Below, piece by piece: positions 1 through 7,762 of a stretch of DNA of 64,000 nucleotides. Location of the stretch: contig JACCES010000018.1 in NCBI GenBank assembly GCA_013416455.1, forward strand, positions 39,127 to 103,126. Reading direction: 5' to 3'. This DNA comes from Alcaligenaceae bacterium (GTDB lineage Bacteria > Pseudomonadota > Gammaproteobacteria > Burkholderiales > Burkholderiaceae_B). Both the position numbers and the translations under genes were made by a program. The first letter of the stretch is position 1. Each line of letters starts with the position of its first letter. The notes under the pieces are model-generated. The model did no database searches. It saw nothing but the letters and a program-made list of their open reading frames with translations, and was not told the DNA's origin.

Positions 1-1489
1 TCAGCTCCACGCTCACGCCGCCCAGGCGTTGCACATCGTACTGACGGCCACGCTCTGGTAGGTCATCGGGCACCTTCCAGAGTCCTTCGGCCACGCGCTC
101 CACGATGCCGGCGCGGCGCAAGGCTTCCAGACGACGGACATGGGAAGCGACAACTTCCTGCGGGTCGCGCCCCGGCTTGGCCCGGCCTTGCTCAATCGCC
201 AGGTGATGGTCGGTGCGATACAAGCCATCGCTCGCCAGCGCCACGACATTGCGGTCTGCGGCACGTTCGTCGGCGGAACCTTTCACTTCCACCACCGAGC
301 CCGTGGGGTAGTTCGCCGGTTCGTCGCGGGCATTGAGCGCAACGTAATGGGCCTTGCCATCCACGCCGTCGATGACCAGATACCCTCTATCACGCAGCTC
401 GTCGGCCAGCCCCTTGGCGGCGACGCGACCCACAATGGTACGGCCATCCTCGCCCGGCTCGAACACGGCCAGCTCCCGGGACTGGCCGCTCATGGCCCGC
501 TGCATGGTGCGGATGATGTCGCCGCGTTCGCCCAGGGCGCGCAAGGTCTTTTCCGCATCGGCATGGATGGCCCAGGAGCCAGACTGCAATTCCTCAGCCA
601 GCCCCACACGTTGCAAGCGTTGCAGGCGGCCGATCAGCAACAAGCGCTGGCGTTGCAGCCTAGGTTCGTTGAAGCGTTCGATATGCACCCAACCATCATC
701 GCTGATCTCGCGTTGAAGGGTGCGGTCCAGGCCCGTCCAGCGCTCCTGATCCACCTTACGCTGCATGGTCTGCTGGATCTCCAGTTCGGTGCGCGGCCCC
801 AGCCATTCGGTTGCCAGTTCTGAAGCCCGGTGGCGGAAGCCCTGTGCGATGTAGTCGCCCGCAATGATGAGGTCTTGGCCGGTATCGTCGCGCCCGCGCA
901 CAATAACGTGCGTATGCGGGTTGTCCGTATTCCAATGATCGACCGCCACCCAATCCAGCCGTGTACCGAGGTCGGCTTCCATGCGGCCCATCAGGTGCCG
1001 GGTATAGGTGCGCAGGTCATCCAGCTCGGCCCCATCCTCAGGCGATACGATGAAGCGGAAATGGTGACGGTCATCAACACAGCGTTCCTTAAAGGCATCA
1101 AGGTCGGCCTCATCCACCTGCGGCCCATAAGCCCGCCCCGGTTCACCGTCACGGCCCGTGCCATCGCGCTCGACGTAACGCAGATGTCGGGACAAGGATT
1201 GCGGGCTGGCTTGGCGCTGATTGACCAGCAAGGTCTTGATCGTGACGCACCGCGAGAATGGCGTAAGCGTCGCCCCCGCGAAACGCGCCGCCGTGTGGCC
1301 GCGCCCCAGGCGTGAACCGGGACGTTGACCGGCTCGCTGGCCTTGGGTTTTAGTCAGCGCTGGTCGTCTCACCGCCGACTTGCCACCGGCCTTGCCGACC
1401 TGCTTGAGCACCTTGGACACAAAGCCCCGGCCCCGATCCTTCGGGGCGCTGGGACGCATGTGAAAATCATCATCGTGGCGGTCACTCAT
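1..1489 (-). CDS. Relaxase/mobilization nuclease with DUF3363 domain (C-terminus off the window)
   Basis: The minus-strand frame is open from an ATG at 1489 to the window edge, giving about 496 residues with no stop, so the 3' end is missing. A short HUH-type motif, HTH at about residues 191-193 in the context NPHTHVIVRG, and an upstream HH pair near residue 142 (DRHHFRFI) match VirD2/TraI-like relaxases with a C-terminal DUF3363 region. Such enzymes nick oriT through a tyrosine and lead the strand into the conjugation channel. The N-terminal 60 residues are basic. The ATG overlaps the stop of the preceding reading frame as ATGA, which fixes the start and suggests translational coupling. Family assignment is from motif recognition. 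Confidence 0.88.
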   Translation of the reverse strand, partial: MSDRHDDDFHMRPSAPKDRGRGFVSKVLKQVGKAGGKSAVRRPALTKTQGQRAGQRPGSRLGRGHTAARFAGATLTPFSRCVTIKTLLVNQRQASPQSLSRHLRYVERDGTGRDGEPGRAYGPQVDEADLDAFKERCVDDRHHFRFIVSPEDGAELDDLRTYTRHLMGRMEADLGTRLDWVAVDHWNTDNPHTHVIVRGRDDTGQDLIIAGDYIAQGFRHRASELATEWLGPRTELEIQQTMQRKVDQERWTGLDRTLQREISDDGWVHIERFNEPRLQRQRLLLIGRLQRLQRVGLAEELQSGSWAIHADAEKTLRALGERGDIIRTMQRAMSGQSRELAVFEPGEDGRTIVGRVAAKGLADELRDRGYLVIDGVDGKAHYVALNARDEPANYPTGSVVEVKGSADERAADRNVVALASDGLYRTDHHLAIEQGRAKPGRDPQEVVASHVRRLEALRRAGIVERVAEGLWKVPDDLPERGRQYDVQRLGGVSVEL

Positions 1490-1953
1490 GGCCGCCCCTT
1501 TAGAAAGCAAGGGCGTGTCCAGGCGTGCGAAGCACGCGGACATGCCGGCATCGGCGCGGGCCACGCGCCCCAAGCGGCACGGCGGCAACGCCGCGTCGTG
1601 CCGCGCCACCCCCATGTGCAGACTGGCTTTCGACGCGGGCAGGTGCCGCGTCCTTTTGTCTTGCCTTCCGCCTTTGCCTGTCGCTTTCGCTCCCTGCGTC
1701 GGCGGCTCGGTGGCGCTGCGGCACGCGCAGCCCCCCCACCGATGAACGCAGCGATGGCCGCAGGCCGGGCGCGTTCAAGACGAGACGCCTGCACGTTGGA
1801 CGGCTGCGCCGAATGCGGCGCGAAGCGCAGTGCCGAAGACACAGCATCGACACCCACACTGCACGCACTACGACACTCCGCCAACCACGATGAAGACACG
1901 CCTGATAGCACGATGCCATGCACGGCGACGAGTAAGGAATCGGTGCGCATCAT
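1486..1953 (-). CDS. Unrecognised Arg-rich protein between traF and the relaxase (155 aa)
   Basis: This 155-codon frame fills the traF to relaxase gap exactly. Its ATG overlaps the traF stop (ATGA at 1950-1953) and its TGA overlaps the relaxase ATG (ATGA at 1486-1489), the same junction used by every neighbour from parA on. That favours a real, coupled gene. Against it, the product is very rich in Arg, Ala and Pro with a basic run RRRRERKR and has no recognised domain, and one iteron-like 18-mer lies inside it at 1897-1914. It may be a genuine small basic DNA-binding protein or a chance frame in GC-rich DNA. No function is assigned. Confidence 0.4.
   Translation of the reverse strand: MMRTDSLLVAVHGIVLSGVSSSWLAECRSACSVGVDAVSSALRFAPHSAQPSNVQASRLERARPAAIAAFIGGGAARAAAPPSRRRRERKRQAKAEGKTKGRGTCPRRKPVCTWGWRGTTRRCRRAAWGAWPAPMPACPRASHAWTRPCFLKGRP
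1897..1914. repeat. Isolated copy of the repA-parA iteron
   Basis: The 18-mer CACGCCTGATAGCACGAT here is identical to the core of the three repeats at 4212-4276, in the same orientation, about 2.3 kb away. A second binding site for RepA or an operon regulator is an inference. Confidence 0.6.
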
Positions 1954-2537
1954 GGGCGAGCCTCACGCAAGGCCGGATGCGCAACGCCGATCACGGCGGA
2001 TGCGCTGACTGGCCCGAAATAGCGGCTGTCGAACGACGCCGGGTGGCTGGCGCTCAGCAGAAAGAGTTCGCCTTCGGCCAGGGTCCGGCACTGCGGCCAG
2101 AATGGCAGCGCACGGCCCAGCCGGTCAGCAGGCAGCACGGCGGCCACCGGCACGCCGTCGATGCGTACCTGCCCGTCGAGGATGCAGACATGTTGCGGCG
2201 CGACCGCGCCCACACGCTTGAGTAGCGGAATGTGCGCTGGCAGGTAGCCGCGCTGCGCGGCGAATGCCGCCGCTTCGGCCGGAATCCTGGTCAGCACAAT
2301 GCTTCCCACCGGCAGCGAATGGAGCTGACGTCGGACGAGTTCGATGCGATACCAGCCGACGGGAACGCTGTCGGAGGGGTTGTAGACCAGGCGCGGCAGC
2401 GGCGGTATGAAAGACGCCCAGGCCAGCGCAGCCAGGCCGGCGGCGGAGAGCACAACCAAAGCGATGCGAGCGCGCAGGCGCGGGCTAGAGCGAACCGATC
2501 TTCCCGCAGTCATAGCGAATGTTGGAACCCTGGTCAT
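1950..2537 (-). CDS. traF: TraF-type conjugative transfer signal peptidase (S26 family)
   Basis: The 195-residue product has an N-terminal membrane segment (roughly residues 20-42, ARIALVVLSAAGLAALAW) followed by an S26 signal-peptidase-like domain. The segment NPSDSVPVGWY carries the catalytic Ser region, and LLKRVGAV the Lys region. IncP-type TraF matures and cyclises pilin during conjugation. The start at 2537 was chosen because its ATG overlaps the DUF2840 stop as ATGA; longer upstream frames only read into that gene. It belongs to the tightly overlapping minus-strand operon parA to relaxase, typical of Tn4371-like elements. Confidence 0.88.
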   Translation of the reverse strand: MTRVPTFAMTAGRSVRSSPRLRARIALVVLSAAGLAALAWASFIPPLPRLVYNPSDSVPVGWYRIELVRRQLHSLPVGSIVLTRIPAEAAAFAAQRGYLPAHIPLLKRVGAVAPQHVCILDGQVRIDGVPVAAVLPADRLGRALPFWPQCRTLAEGELFLLSASHPASFDSRYFGPVSASAVIGVAHPALREARP

Positions 2538-3079
2538 CGCAGTCCCTTCCCGGCCAGCCACGCCGCATGTCGTTCCAGGCTGTATTCGGGCAACGGCAAG
2601 CGCGCCGCGAGCCGGTTGCCCAGCGTGCGCCAGTACGCGGGCGATGTGGCGGCGGGCACGATGCCCAGCGCTTCGATGGCGTCGATACGTTGCAGCACCA
2701 CCTGCACGGCCTGCTTGCCCTCGGCCTTCAAAAGCAGCCGCGCCCCAGGCCGCACGCCGGGGAGACGCTGCACCGTGTCCAGTGGCGTGCAAGCCTGCAT
2801 CACCATGAGCTGCCAGCGGGTCGTGCCGTAGTCATTGGCTTGCCAGAGTATGCGGCAGAGCATCGCGCCGGGCAGGAACACCGCGCAACGCCGCCAATGG
2901 TCGAGCGTCACGGTGCGTGCCGGCTCGCCAAAGCGCAGATGGAGTTTCAAACGGGTTTCGATGTAGGCAAGCGACACGCGGGTCAGCGGAACGCGGGCCG
3001 CGTGGCCGGTAAGCGTCACAAGCGATGCCTCAGCCCTTGCCGCAAGGCCGGGCGCGCGAGACGATAAGGATGCGTTCAT
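2534..3079 (-). CDS. DUF2840 family protein
   Basis: A 181-residue protein beginning MNASLSSRAPGL. It resembles the DUF2840 proteins that sit between parA and traF in Tn4371-like integrative elements; their function is unknown. No signal peptide or membrane segment is evident, so it is probably cytoplasmic. The ATG at 3079 overlaps the upstream stop (ATGA), and its own stop overlaps the traF start in the same way. Family assignment rests on sequence recognition plus context. Confidence 0.8.
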   Translation of the reverse strand: MNASLSSRAPGLAARAEASLVTLTGHAARVPLTRVSLAYIETRLKLHLRFGEPARTVTLDHWRRCAVFLPGAMLCRILWQANDYGTTRWQLMVMQACTPLDTVQRLPGVRPGARLLLKAEGKQAVQVVLQRIDAIEALGIVPAATSPAYWRTLGNRLAARLPLPEYSLERHAAWLAGKGLR

Positions 3080-3375
3080 GGCGTGTCCTTCAATGGAAAC
3101 TCCCGCTTCAAAATGCCGCGCAGCAGATCGGCCACCGTCACACCTTGCGTGAAGGCCGACACCTTGATGCGCGCGCGTAGCGCGGGGGTAACGTCCAGGG
3201 TCAGGCGGGCGGTGTAGAGATCGCCCTTGTTCAGCGCCGTGGCGTCGCCTTGGCGTATCCACGCCTCGGCGTGCGGATTCGCGGGCGGACGCGCACCGAT
3301 GCCGACGCGCTTGCCGGTGGGTTTGGGGCTGGTCGTGGCCCTGGGTTTGACGTGGGGCGGCGGCTTGGTGGTCAT
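3076..3375 (-). CDS. Small ribbon-helix-helix-like partition partner of ParA
   Basis: A 99-residue protein with a basic, Pro-rich N-terminus and a C-terminal segment (LTLDVTPALRARIKVSAF followed by VTVADLLRGILKREF) that looks like a ribbon-helix-helix fold. Proteins at this position next to ParA are often annotated as small ParB or ParG-like centromere binders. The ATG at 3375 overlaps the parA stop as ATGA and is preferred over one three codons upstream. A partition role comes from context; DNA binding is inferred from the fold. Confidence 0.7.
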   Translation of the reverse strand: MTTKPPPHVKPRATTSPKPTGKRVGIGARPPANPHAEAWIRQGDATALNKGDLYTARLTLDVTPALRARIKVSAFTQGVTVADLLRGILKREFPLKDTP

Positions 3376-4010
3376 CTCGGCCACCCCAGCAGTTCATCCA
3401 CCAAGGCGGTGATTTCCCGTGCAGCGGCGCTCTCGGGTGCCGACTCCCGGGCAAGGCGACCGGCGGCCACACTATCGGCAAAGACGATCCGTTGCCGAAC
3501 TTCGGCGCGTAGCGCCGGAAGGGTCTGTTCAGCCAGCGACTGCCGGGCTTCACGCCCGATGACCGTGGTGCTCACGCGCCGGTTGATGACAAATGCTGCC
3601 TGCAGCACAGGCCGGAATGCCTGCGCCTCATGGATAAGCGCCACCATCTCGGCGCTGGCCCACACGTCATACGGGCTGGGCTGCACCGGAATCAAGACGT
3701 ATTCGGCTGCCAGCAGCGCGGAGCGCGCCAAGGCGGCAATCCTGGGCGGCCCGTCGATGATGACGTGATCGGCGCGCCTGGCCAGTTCTGGCGCTTCCTG
3801 ATGCAAGGTTTCACGGGCCAAGCCCACGGTACTGAACAACCTGGGCAGCCCTTGCTGACTTCGGCGCTGCGTCCAGTCCAGGGACGAGCCTTGCGGGTCG
3901 GCATCCAACAGAATGATCTGCTGACCGCGTAAAGCCAGTTCACCGGCAATGTGCGTGGCAAGCGTGGTCTTGCCCACCCCGCCTTTTTGATTGAGCAAGG
4001 CGACGATCAT
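3372..4010 (-). CDS. parA: ParA-family partition ATPase
   Basis: A 212-residue MinD/ParA ATPase. The deviant Walker A motif KGGVGKTT is at residues 9-16 and LLDADPQGSSLDW is the switch region. These proteins move or stabilise low-copy plasmids and some integrative elements together with a DNA-binding partner, here probably the downstream RHH-like protein. The start MIVALLNQ at 4010 gives the usual family N-terminus; five extra upstream codons are possible. It is the first gene of the overlapping run that ends with the relaxase. The upstream 300 bp hold the putative replication origin. Confidence 0.92.
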   Translation of the reverse strand: MIVALLNQKGGVGKTTLATHIAGELALRGQQIILLDADPQGSSLDWTQRRSQQGLPRLFSTVGLARETLHQEAPELARRADHVIIDGPPRIAALARSALLAAEYVLIPVQPSPYDVWASAEMVALIHEAQAFRPVLQAAFVINRRVSTTVIGREARQSLAEQTLPALRAEVRQRIVFADSVAAGRLARESAPESAAAREITALVDELLGWPR

Positions 4011-4130
4011 GACACGGCCCTCCAAACTAAAAACCGCTGCTTGGTTTGCCTTGCAAAACCGTTTTTTTGGTGGTGGGAATAAGCGGTGATTTCGGGCTGC
4101 TGGATCGCTGCCCTATGAGACGACGCCCCT

Positions 4131-4311
4131 CTATTAATAGTTAGAATAGTTAAGTTAGATAAGTTAAGGGCTGCGCAAACCCAATGGCGGCGCGGGTTTG
4201 CGGCCGTTCTGCACGCCTGATAGCACGATAGTCCCACGCCTGATAGCACGATACCTCGCACGCCTGATAGCACGACACTATTCACAGGATACCCACAGCT
4301 TTTCCACAGAC
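4131..4311. other. Candidate vegetative origin (oriV) between repA and parA
   Basis: This non-coding spacer has the parts of an iteron origin. An AT-rich stretch at 4131-4168 contains repeated TTAG and TTAAG units, three direct repeats lie at 4212-4276, and a DnaA-box match TTTTCCACA is at 4300-4308, just downstream of the RepA gene. Iteron plasmids use exactly this combination for melting, initiator binding and DnaA loading. Nothing here proves activity. It could alternatively be an operator region for the parA operon. Confidence 0.6.
4212..4276. repeat. Three direct iteron-like repeats
   Basis: CACGCCTGATAGCACGATA occurs at 4212-4230 and 4235-4253, and an 18-bp version (last bases GAC) at 4259-4276. 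Start-to-start spacing is 23 and 24 bp, about two helical turns, as in RepA/TrfA iterons. A fourth copy lies at 1897-1914. Confidence 0.85.
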
Positions 4312-5178
4312 TTATCCCCGTGCCGTGAACGGCACCGGTCGGAAGGTCAGCAGTTCGCGCCCTTCGTGCGCCACCAGCTCGATACCCAGGACGTAGCCGG
4401 GCAGCGATTGCCTGGCGACCAGGGCGCGCAGATCGCAGGCGAAGTCGTAGGGTTTGGCGGTACTGCCGGACTTCTGATGCAGGTAGCGAAAATCGAATTG
4501 CCAGCCAGTTTCCTGCTTGCCACCGTGCTTGCGCACCAGGCGGTACAGCCAGCGCTCGATGCCACCGGTCAGGCGAAAGTACGCCGGGTCGATGGTCAGC
4601 ACGAGGGCGGCGTCCAGCACGCCCGCATAGAACCAGTCCGGCAAAATCAGTTCGATGCCCAGCGGCTTGCCGCCGGCATCGGCCAGCTCCTTCCATTCGT
4701 TGATCCATGAGAAGCGGTGCAAACGCCGCCCGGTGGTTTCGCGGATGGAGGTAGCCACCGTTGTGGATTGCAGCCGGTCGAGCGCGGCTTTCAGGCGCTG
4801 GTAGTCGCGCGAGCCGGTGCCGCGACCGATAAAGCGCAGGATTTCGTAGGGCGTGGCCTGCATACGGCGCGAAGGCGGAATACCCGCATCGCGGGCCTGC
4901 ACGATCTGACTGGCGGCCCAGATGAGGATGTCCGCATCCCAGATGGTGGCAATGCCGTGTTCGTGCGTGCCCTCCACGCGTATGGTGACGGGGCCGCTCA
5001 CAAAGTCGATGGGCGCGACGCGCCGCGACTTCGCCAGCGAGAAGAACGGATAGGCCATCAAATCCTGGGCATCGCGCGGCGCCATGTCGCCCGGCAGCGC
5101 ACGGAACAGGTCGAGCTGTTCCTGCGGCCTCTGCTGGTGCGCGAGCGGTTGCCGCGACGACAGCAAAAGGCGAGACAT
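4312..5178 (-). CDS. repA: Replication initiator protein A (RepA family)
   Basis: A 288-residue protein of the replication initiator protein A family seen in Tn4371-like elements and broad-host plasmids. Recognisable segments are LMAYPFFSLAKSRR near residue 40, IPPSRRMQATPYEILRFI near 100, and a winged-helix-like C-terminal half. Such initiators bind iterons; three iteron-like repeats lie immediately downstream. Its presence suggests the excised element can replicate autonomously for a time. The start MSRLLLSS at 5178 leaves 26 bp to the next gene. Substrate DNA is inferred from context. Confidence 0.85.
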   Translation of the reverse strand: MSRLLLSSRQPLAHQQRPQEQLDLFRALPGDMAPRDAQDLMAYPFFSLAKSRRVAPIDFVSGPVTIRVEGTHEHGIATIWDADILIWAASQIVQARDAGIPPSRRMQATPYEILRFIGRGTGSRDYQRLKAALDRLQSTTVATSIRETTGRRLHRFSWINEWKELADAGGKPLGIELILPDWFYAGVLDAALVLTIDPAYFRLTGGIERWLYRLVRKHGGKQETGWQFDFRYLHQKSGSTAKPYDFACDLRALVARQSLPGYVLGIELVAHEGRELLTFRPVPFTARG

Positions 5179-5204
5179 GGCGACGGCCTGCCGTGCGCCG
5201 TCGA

Positions 5205-5495
5205 TCAGCGGCCGTCACGGCAGTCACCCGCATGACGCTGCGCATACTCGGGGTCGGAGGTGGCCTCGTAGCTGCGTGCATCGGCCCAGGAATCCAGATC
5301 GGCCACCGCGTACATGACGCGCCGGCCGAACTTGCGAAACGTCGGCCCACCGCCAATCACGCGCTGCTTTTCCAGCGTGCGTGGCGACAGGCGCAAGTAT
5401 TGAGCGGCTTCGTCGTTGGTCAGGTAGCGCTGGGGCTGCGCGGGCGGGGTTGTCGTCGAGGGTACGGCGGCAGGCCGTAAGGGAGCGGGTCGCAT
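5205..5495 (-). CDS. AlpA/excisionase-like helix-turn-helix protein
   Basis: About 96 residues with a MerR-type winged helix (LTNDEAAQYLRLSPRTLEKQ, then GGGPTFRKFGRRVMY), the signature of small AlpA or excisionase-like DNA binders. In integrative elements this position is often held by the recombination directionality or transcription factor. The ATG at 5495 is used; one five codons upstream (5510) is also possible. It lies 26 bp upstream of repA in the same direction, so a shared transcript is likely. Whether it regulates repA or excision cannot be read from sequence. Confidence 0.82.
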   Translation of the reverse strand: MRPAPLRPAAVPSTTTPPAQPQRYLTNDEAAQYLRLSPRTLEKQRVIGGGPTFRKFGRRVMYAVADLDSWADARSYEATSDPEYAQRHAGDCRDGR

Positions 5496-5578
5496 GACAT
5501 GAGCCTCCATCGTTCGGTATCGTCGGCAGCACCAGCGCTGCCGGATGGAGACAGTCTCAACAAAGCCGGGCAAGCTGC

Positions 5579-6361
5579 TCAGGGACGTTTTGCATGGGGT
5601 GCAGAACGTCCCTGTTCAAGCGGGGGAAGATGTGCCAGGCGGCGGTAGCCGCCGCGCATCAACGCCTCCCCCCGGCGAACCAGGCGACGCACGCGGGCGC
5701 GCAACGCGCCGTCGGCGTGCCAGTCGCCCTCGGTGACCTGCTCGAGAAACAGTCCTTGGGCCACGTCGCGCAAGGATGCGCCCGCCAGGGTCGCATCGAG
5801 CGCCTGCAAGGTGTGCAGTTCGAGCAAGGCGGACAAGGTCGGGCGCGGACGAACGACCGCGATGGGCACGGCGTCATCCGGCACGGCCGGTGGATAGTGG
5901 GTACGTAACGTAGGGCTGGCGCGGATGGCATAGACGTAGGCCATGCCGTCGTCCAGACCGGGCGCGATGGCCAGTTGCAGGCGGCAGCCCGGCCAACGCA
6001 GCCAGAGCACCAGGCGCTTGCCATCGTGAACGAGTTGCTTGGTGCCGGGGATGCCCCAGAGTCCAAAGAGAGCGGCATCGGGCAAGGGGTCGGCATCCGG
6101 GTATAGCTGGATGCCATCATGATCGGGAAACCAGACCGGATGCGCGTCACGCGCATCCAAGGCCGGATCTTCCAAAAGGCGCAAGCCCCAGTGATTGGCG
6201 GCGTGATTCCCCGCATCGGGCTGGGTATGGAAATCCTGCCAATCCTGCCGGTAATCGGGATGGCGGCGCAGGTACTCCCAGGCCAAGGCTGGGCCATCAA
6301 GATGCAATACATACAGATACGCGGCGCTCGGATACCAGTGGTTGGTGGCTGTATCCGCCAT
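5579..6361 (-). CDS. DUF2285-type element regulator
   Basis: A 260-residue protein beginning MADTATNHWYPSAAYLY. An N-terminal segment (AWEYLRRHPDYRQDW) and a C-terminal DUF2285-like segment (LALLELHTLQALDATLAGAS-type, then ALRARVRRLVRRGEALM) are typical of putative regulators upstream of the AlpA-like HTH gene in Tn4371-like and related elements. The biochemical role is unknown; DNA binding is presumed in the literature. The ATG at 6361 matches the usual N-terminus; an upstream ATG at 6427 would add 22 unrelated residues. It heads the minus-strand maintenance gene run. Confidence 0.78.
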   Translation of the reverse strand: MADTATNHWYPSAAYLYVLHLDGPALAWEYLRRHPDYRQDWQDFHTQPDAGNHAANHWGLRLLEDPALDARDAHPVWFPDHDGIQLYPDADPLPDAALFGLWGIPGTKQLVHDGKRLVLWLRWPGCRLQLAIAPGLDDGMAYVYAIRASPTLRTHYPPAVPDDAVPIAVVRPRPTLSALLELHTLQALDATLAGASLRDVAQGLFLEQVTEGDWHADGALRARVRRLVRRGEALMRGGYRRLAHLPPLEQGRSAPHAKRP

Positions 6362-6727
6362 GAGGCAAACCCTCCGAAGATCAGCGGGCGCATCGGCTGC
6401 GATAAAACGCACACAACGCAGTTTCAATGCGTTAAGATTTGACTACCAATCGCATAAAATGAAACTGAAAATATCAAGTCCGATTGGGTCTTAACCATTG
6501 CGCGGTTTGTCCGAATACGGCGATGACACCGCTGCAATTTCAGTATGCAGCTCCAAAACCCTGCCGCATTTCGCGCAAAAGATCATGACTATTTACGTCC
6601 GGGCCGCTGCGGTTTTCTGCAAGGCTGCTGATTCAGACCCAACAGGTCTGAACTATGACGGAAATCGTCTCAATGCGTCCTGTTTGGATGTGACGCGCTG
6701 CCGTCGCAATCGGTCCTTTCTCACCCG
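6362..6727. other. Non-coding spacer upstream of the maintenance genes
   Basis: No supported gene. It is somewhat AT-richer than its flanks and probably holds the promoter for the DUF2285-HTH-repA run. A 77-codon plus-strand frame at 6498-6731 has no recognisable domain. Confidence 0.5.
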
Positions 6728-7078
6728 TTAATCGGTGATTGAGCCGTTTTCCTGTGCGAGACGAACGTATTCAGACAGAGGCCGCACCGCCTGGAAATAG
6801 CGGTCGCGCATGACGGGCTGTTCGTGCGGCCCAACGATGGAGGCCAGAACAGAAAGCTGGATCGTACCGAGTTCCGGCATGCCCAGCCCCAGGTCGATCA
6901 GACCATAGGCCGTATCGCCATCTGCGGGGTCGAGCGCGACCAACAGCCAGGTCAGGTACGCGTCCGGCGTGAACAACCTCACGACGGGCAAGGGGTCGAA
7001 GGGGTGGCCAGCAGCTTGGGCTAACCCATTGGCGAGCAGTTGCGCGCGTTCCTCGTCAGTGATGAGTGATCGGTTCAC
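6728..7078 (-). CDS. DUF2958 domain protein
   Basis: About 116 residues. The segment SLITDEERAQLLANG followed by LPVVRLFTPDAYLTWLL and GLIDLGLGMPELG is the characteristic DUF2958 pattern found in many integrative elements; its role is unknown. The conserved N-terminus suggests a GTG start at 7078 (VNRSLITDEE), since upstream in-frame codons from an ATG at 7165 add 29 residues that do not look conserved. The start is therefore uncertain. No signal peptide is visible. Confidence 0.72.
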   Translation of the reverse strand: MNRSLITDEERAQLLANGLAQAAGHPFDPLPVVRLFTPDAYLTWLLVALDPADGDTAYGLIDLGLGMPELGTIQLSVLASIVGPHEQPVMRDRYFQAVRPLSEYVRLAQENGSITD

Positions 7079-7342
7079 GTTGGTTCCGTCGAAACGTAAA
7101 GCCGCTGATCTGTATCCGTGGCTTTGTGCGCAAGCACGGAAGCGGTTCGTCGGGAATTCGGGCAAGCGTACAGGCGTAATGCCGGGTTTGTGCGAGTCAG
7201 GAAAAGCACGATTGCGGTTCTCCGGTCTTAAGGAAATCCAGAAATACGGATTTCCGTTATTACACAGGAAGAAGAGGAAAGTTGGATGAATGAGTTAAAG
7301 ATAACGTGGTTTTAATTGTGCCTCCGAACGACGCTTGTGTCT

Positions 7343-7633
7343 ATGAGCAAGCGTCCCATCCAGCGCGGCCGCCCCTTGGGCGCCACCACCTTCGATGCCG
7401 AATTGGCGCAAGCCTTCGGCATGGCGGTGCGCGCGCTGCGCACGGAACGCGGCATCGCCCAGGAAACCCTGGCAAATATGGCCGTCATCGAGCGCTCCCA
7501 CCTGGGCAAGATCGAGCGCGGCGAGCACGCGCCCACGCTATCGGTCATCTTCAAGATCGCCGGCGCGCTGGAATGCAGCACGGCCATGCTGATGACCGCG
7601 ACAGAAAACCAGCTTACCGCAGATAAGGTCTAG
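7343..7633 (+). CDS. XRE-family transcriptional regulator
   Basis: A 96-residue protein with one Cro/C1-type helix-turn-helix (roughly residues 25-80: VRALRTERGIAQETLANMA, IERSHLGKIERGEHAP, TLSVIFKIAGAL). It belongs to the small XRE regulators common in mobile elements. The start MSKRPIQRG at 7343 is preferred over an in-frame upstream codon. It precedes the RhuM-Fic gene by 130 bp in the same direction and may control it or the element. The target is unknown. Confidence 0.85.
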   Translation: MSKRPIQRGRPLGATTFDAELAQAFGMAVRALRTERGIAQETLANMAVIERSHLGKIERGEHAPTLSVIFKIAGALECSTAMLMTATENQLTADKV

Positions 7634-7762
7634 CGCGGCTACGCCGCAATAGGCCGTTGGGAGGCATGCACCCCGCCAAAAGGCTGGCCGACGATCAGCG
7701 GTATCGAGAAGCAGCCCCGTCATCGTGGTCAACGAGGTCGATAGACACGGTAAGATGCTCAG

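Noticed and set aside
4007..5356. 449-codon frame overlapping repA on the same strand
   Set aside because: It runs through repA in another frame and through the iterons. RepA in the alternative frame has family-like sequence, so this frame is a shadow.
6498..6731. 77-codon plus-strand frame between DUF2285 and DUF2958
   Set aside because: No recognisable domain or strong ribosome-binding site, and its end overlaps the DUF2958 stop on the other strand. It is probably chance.
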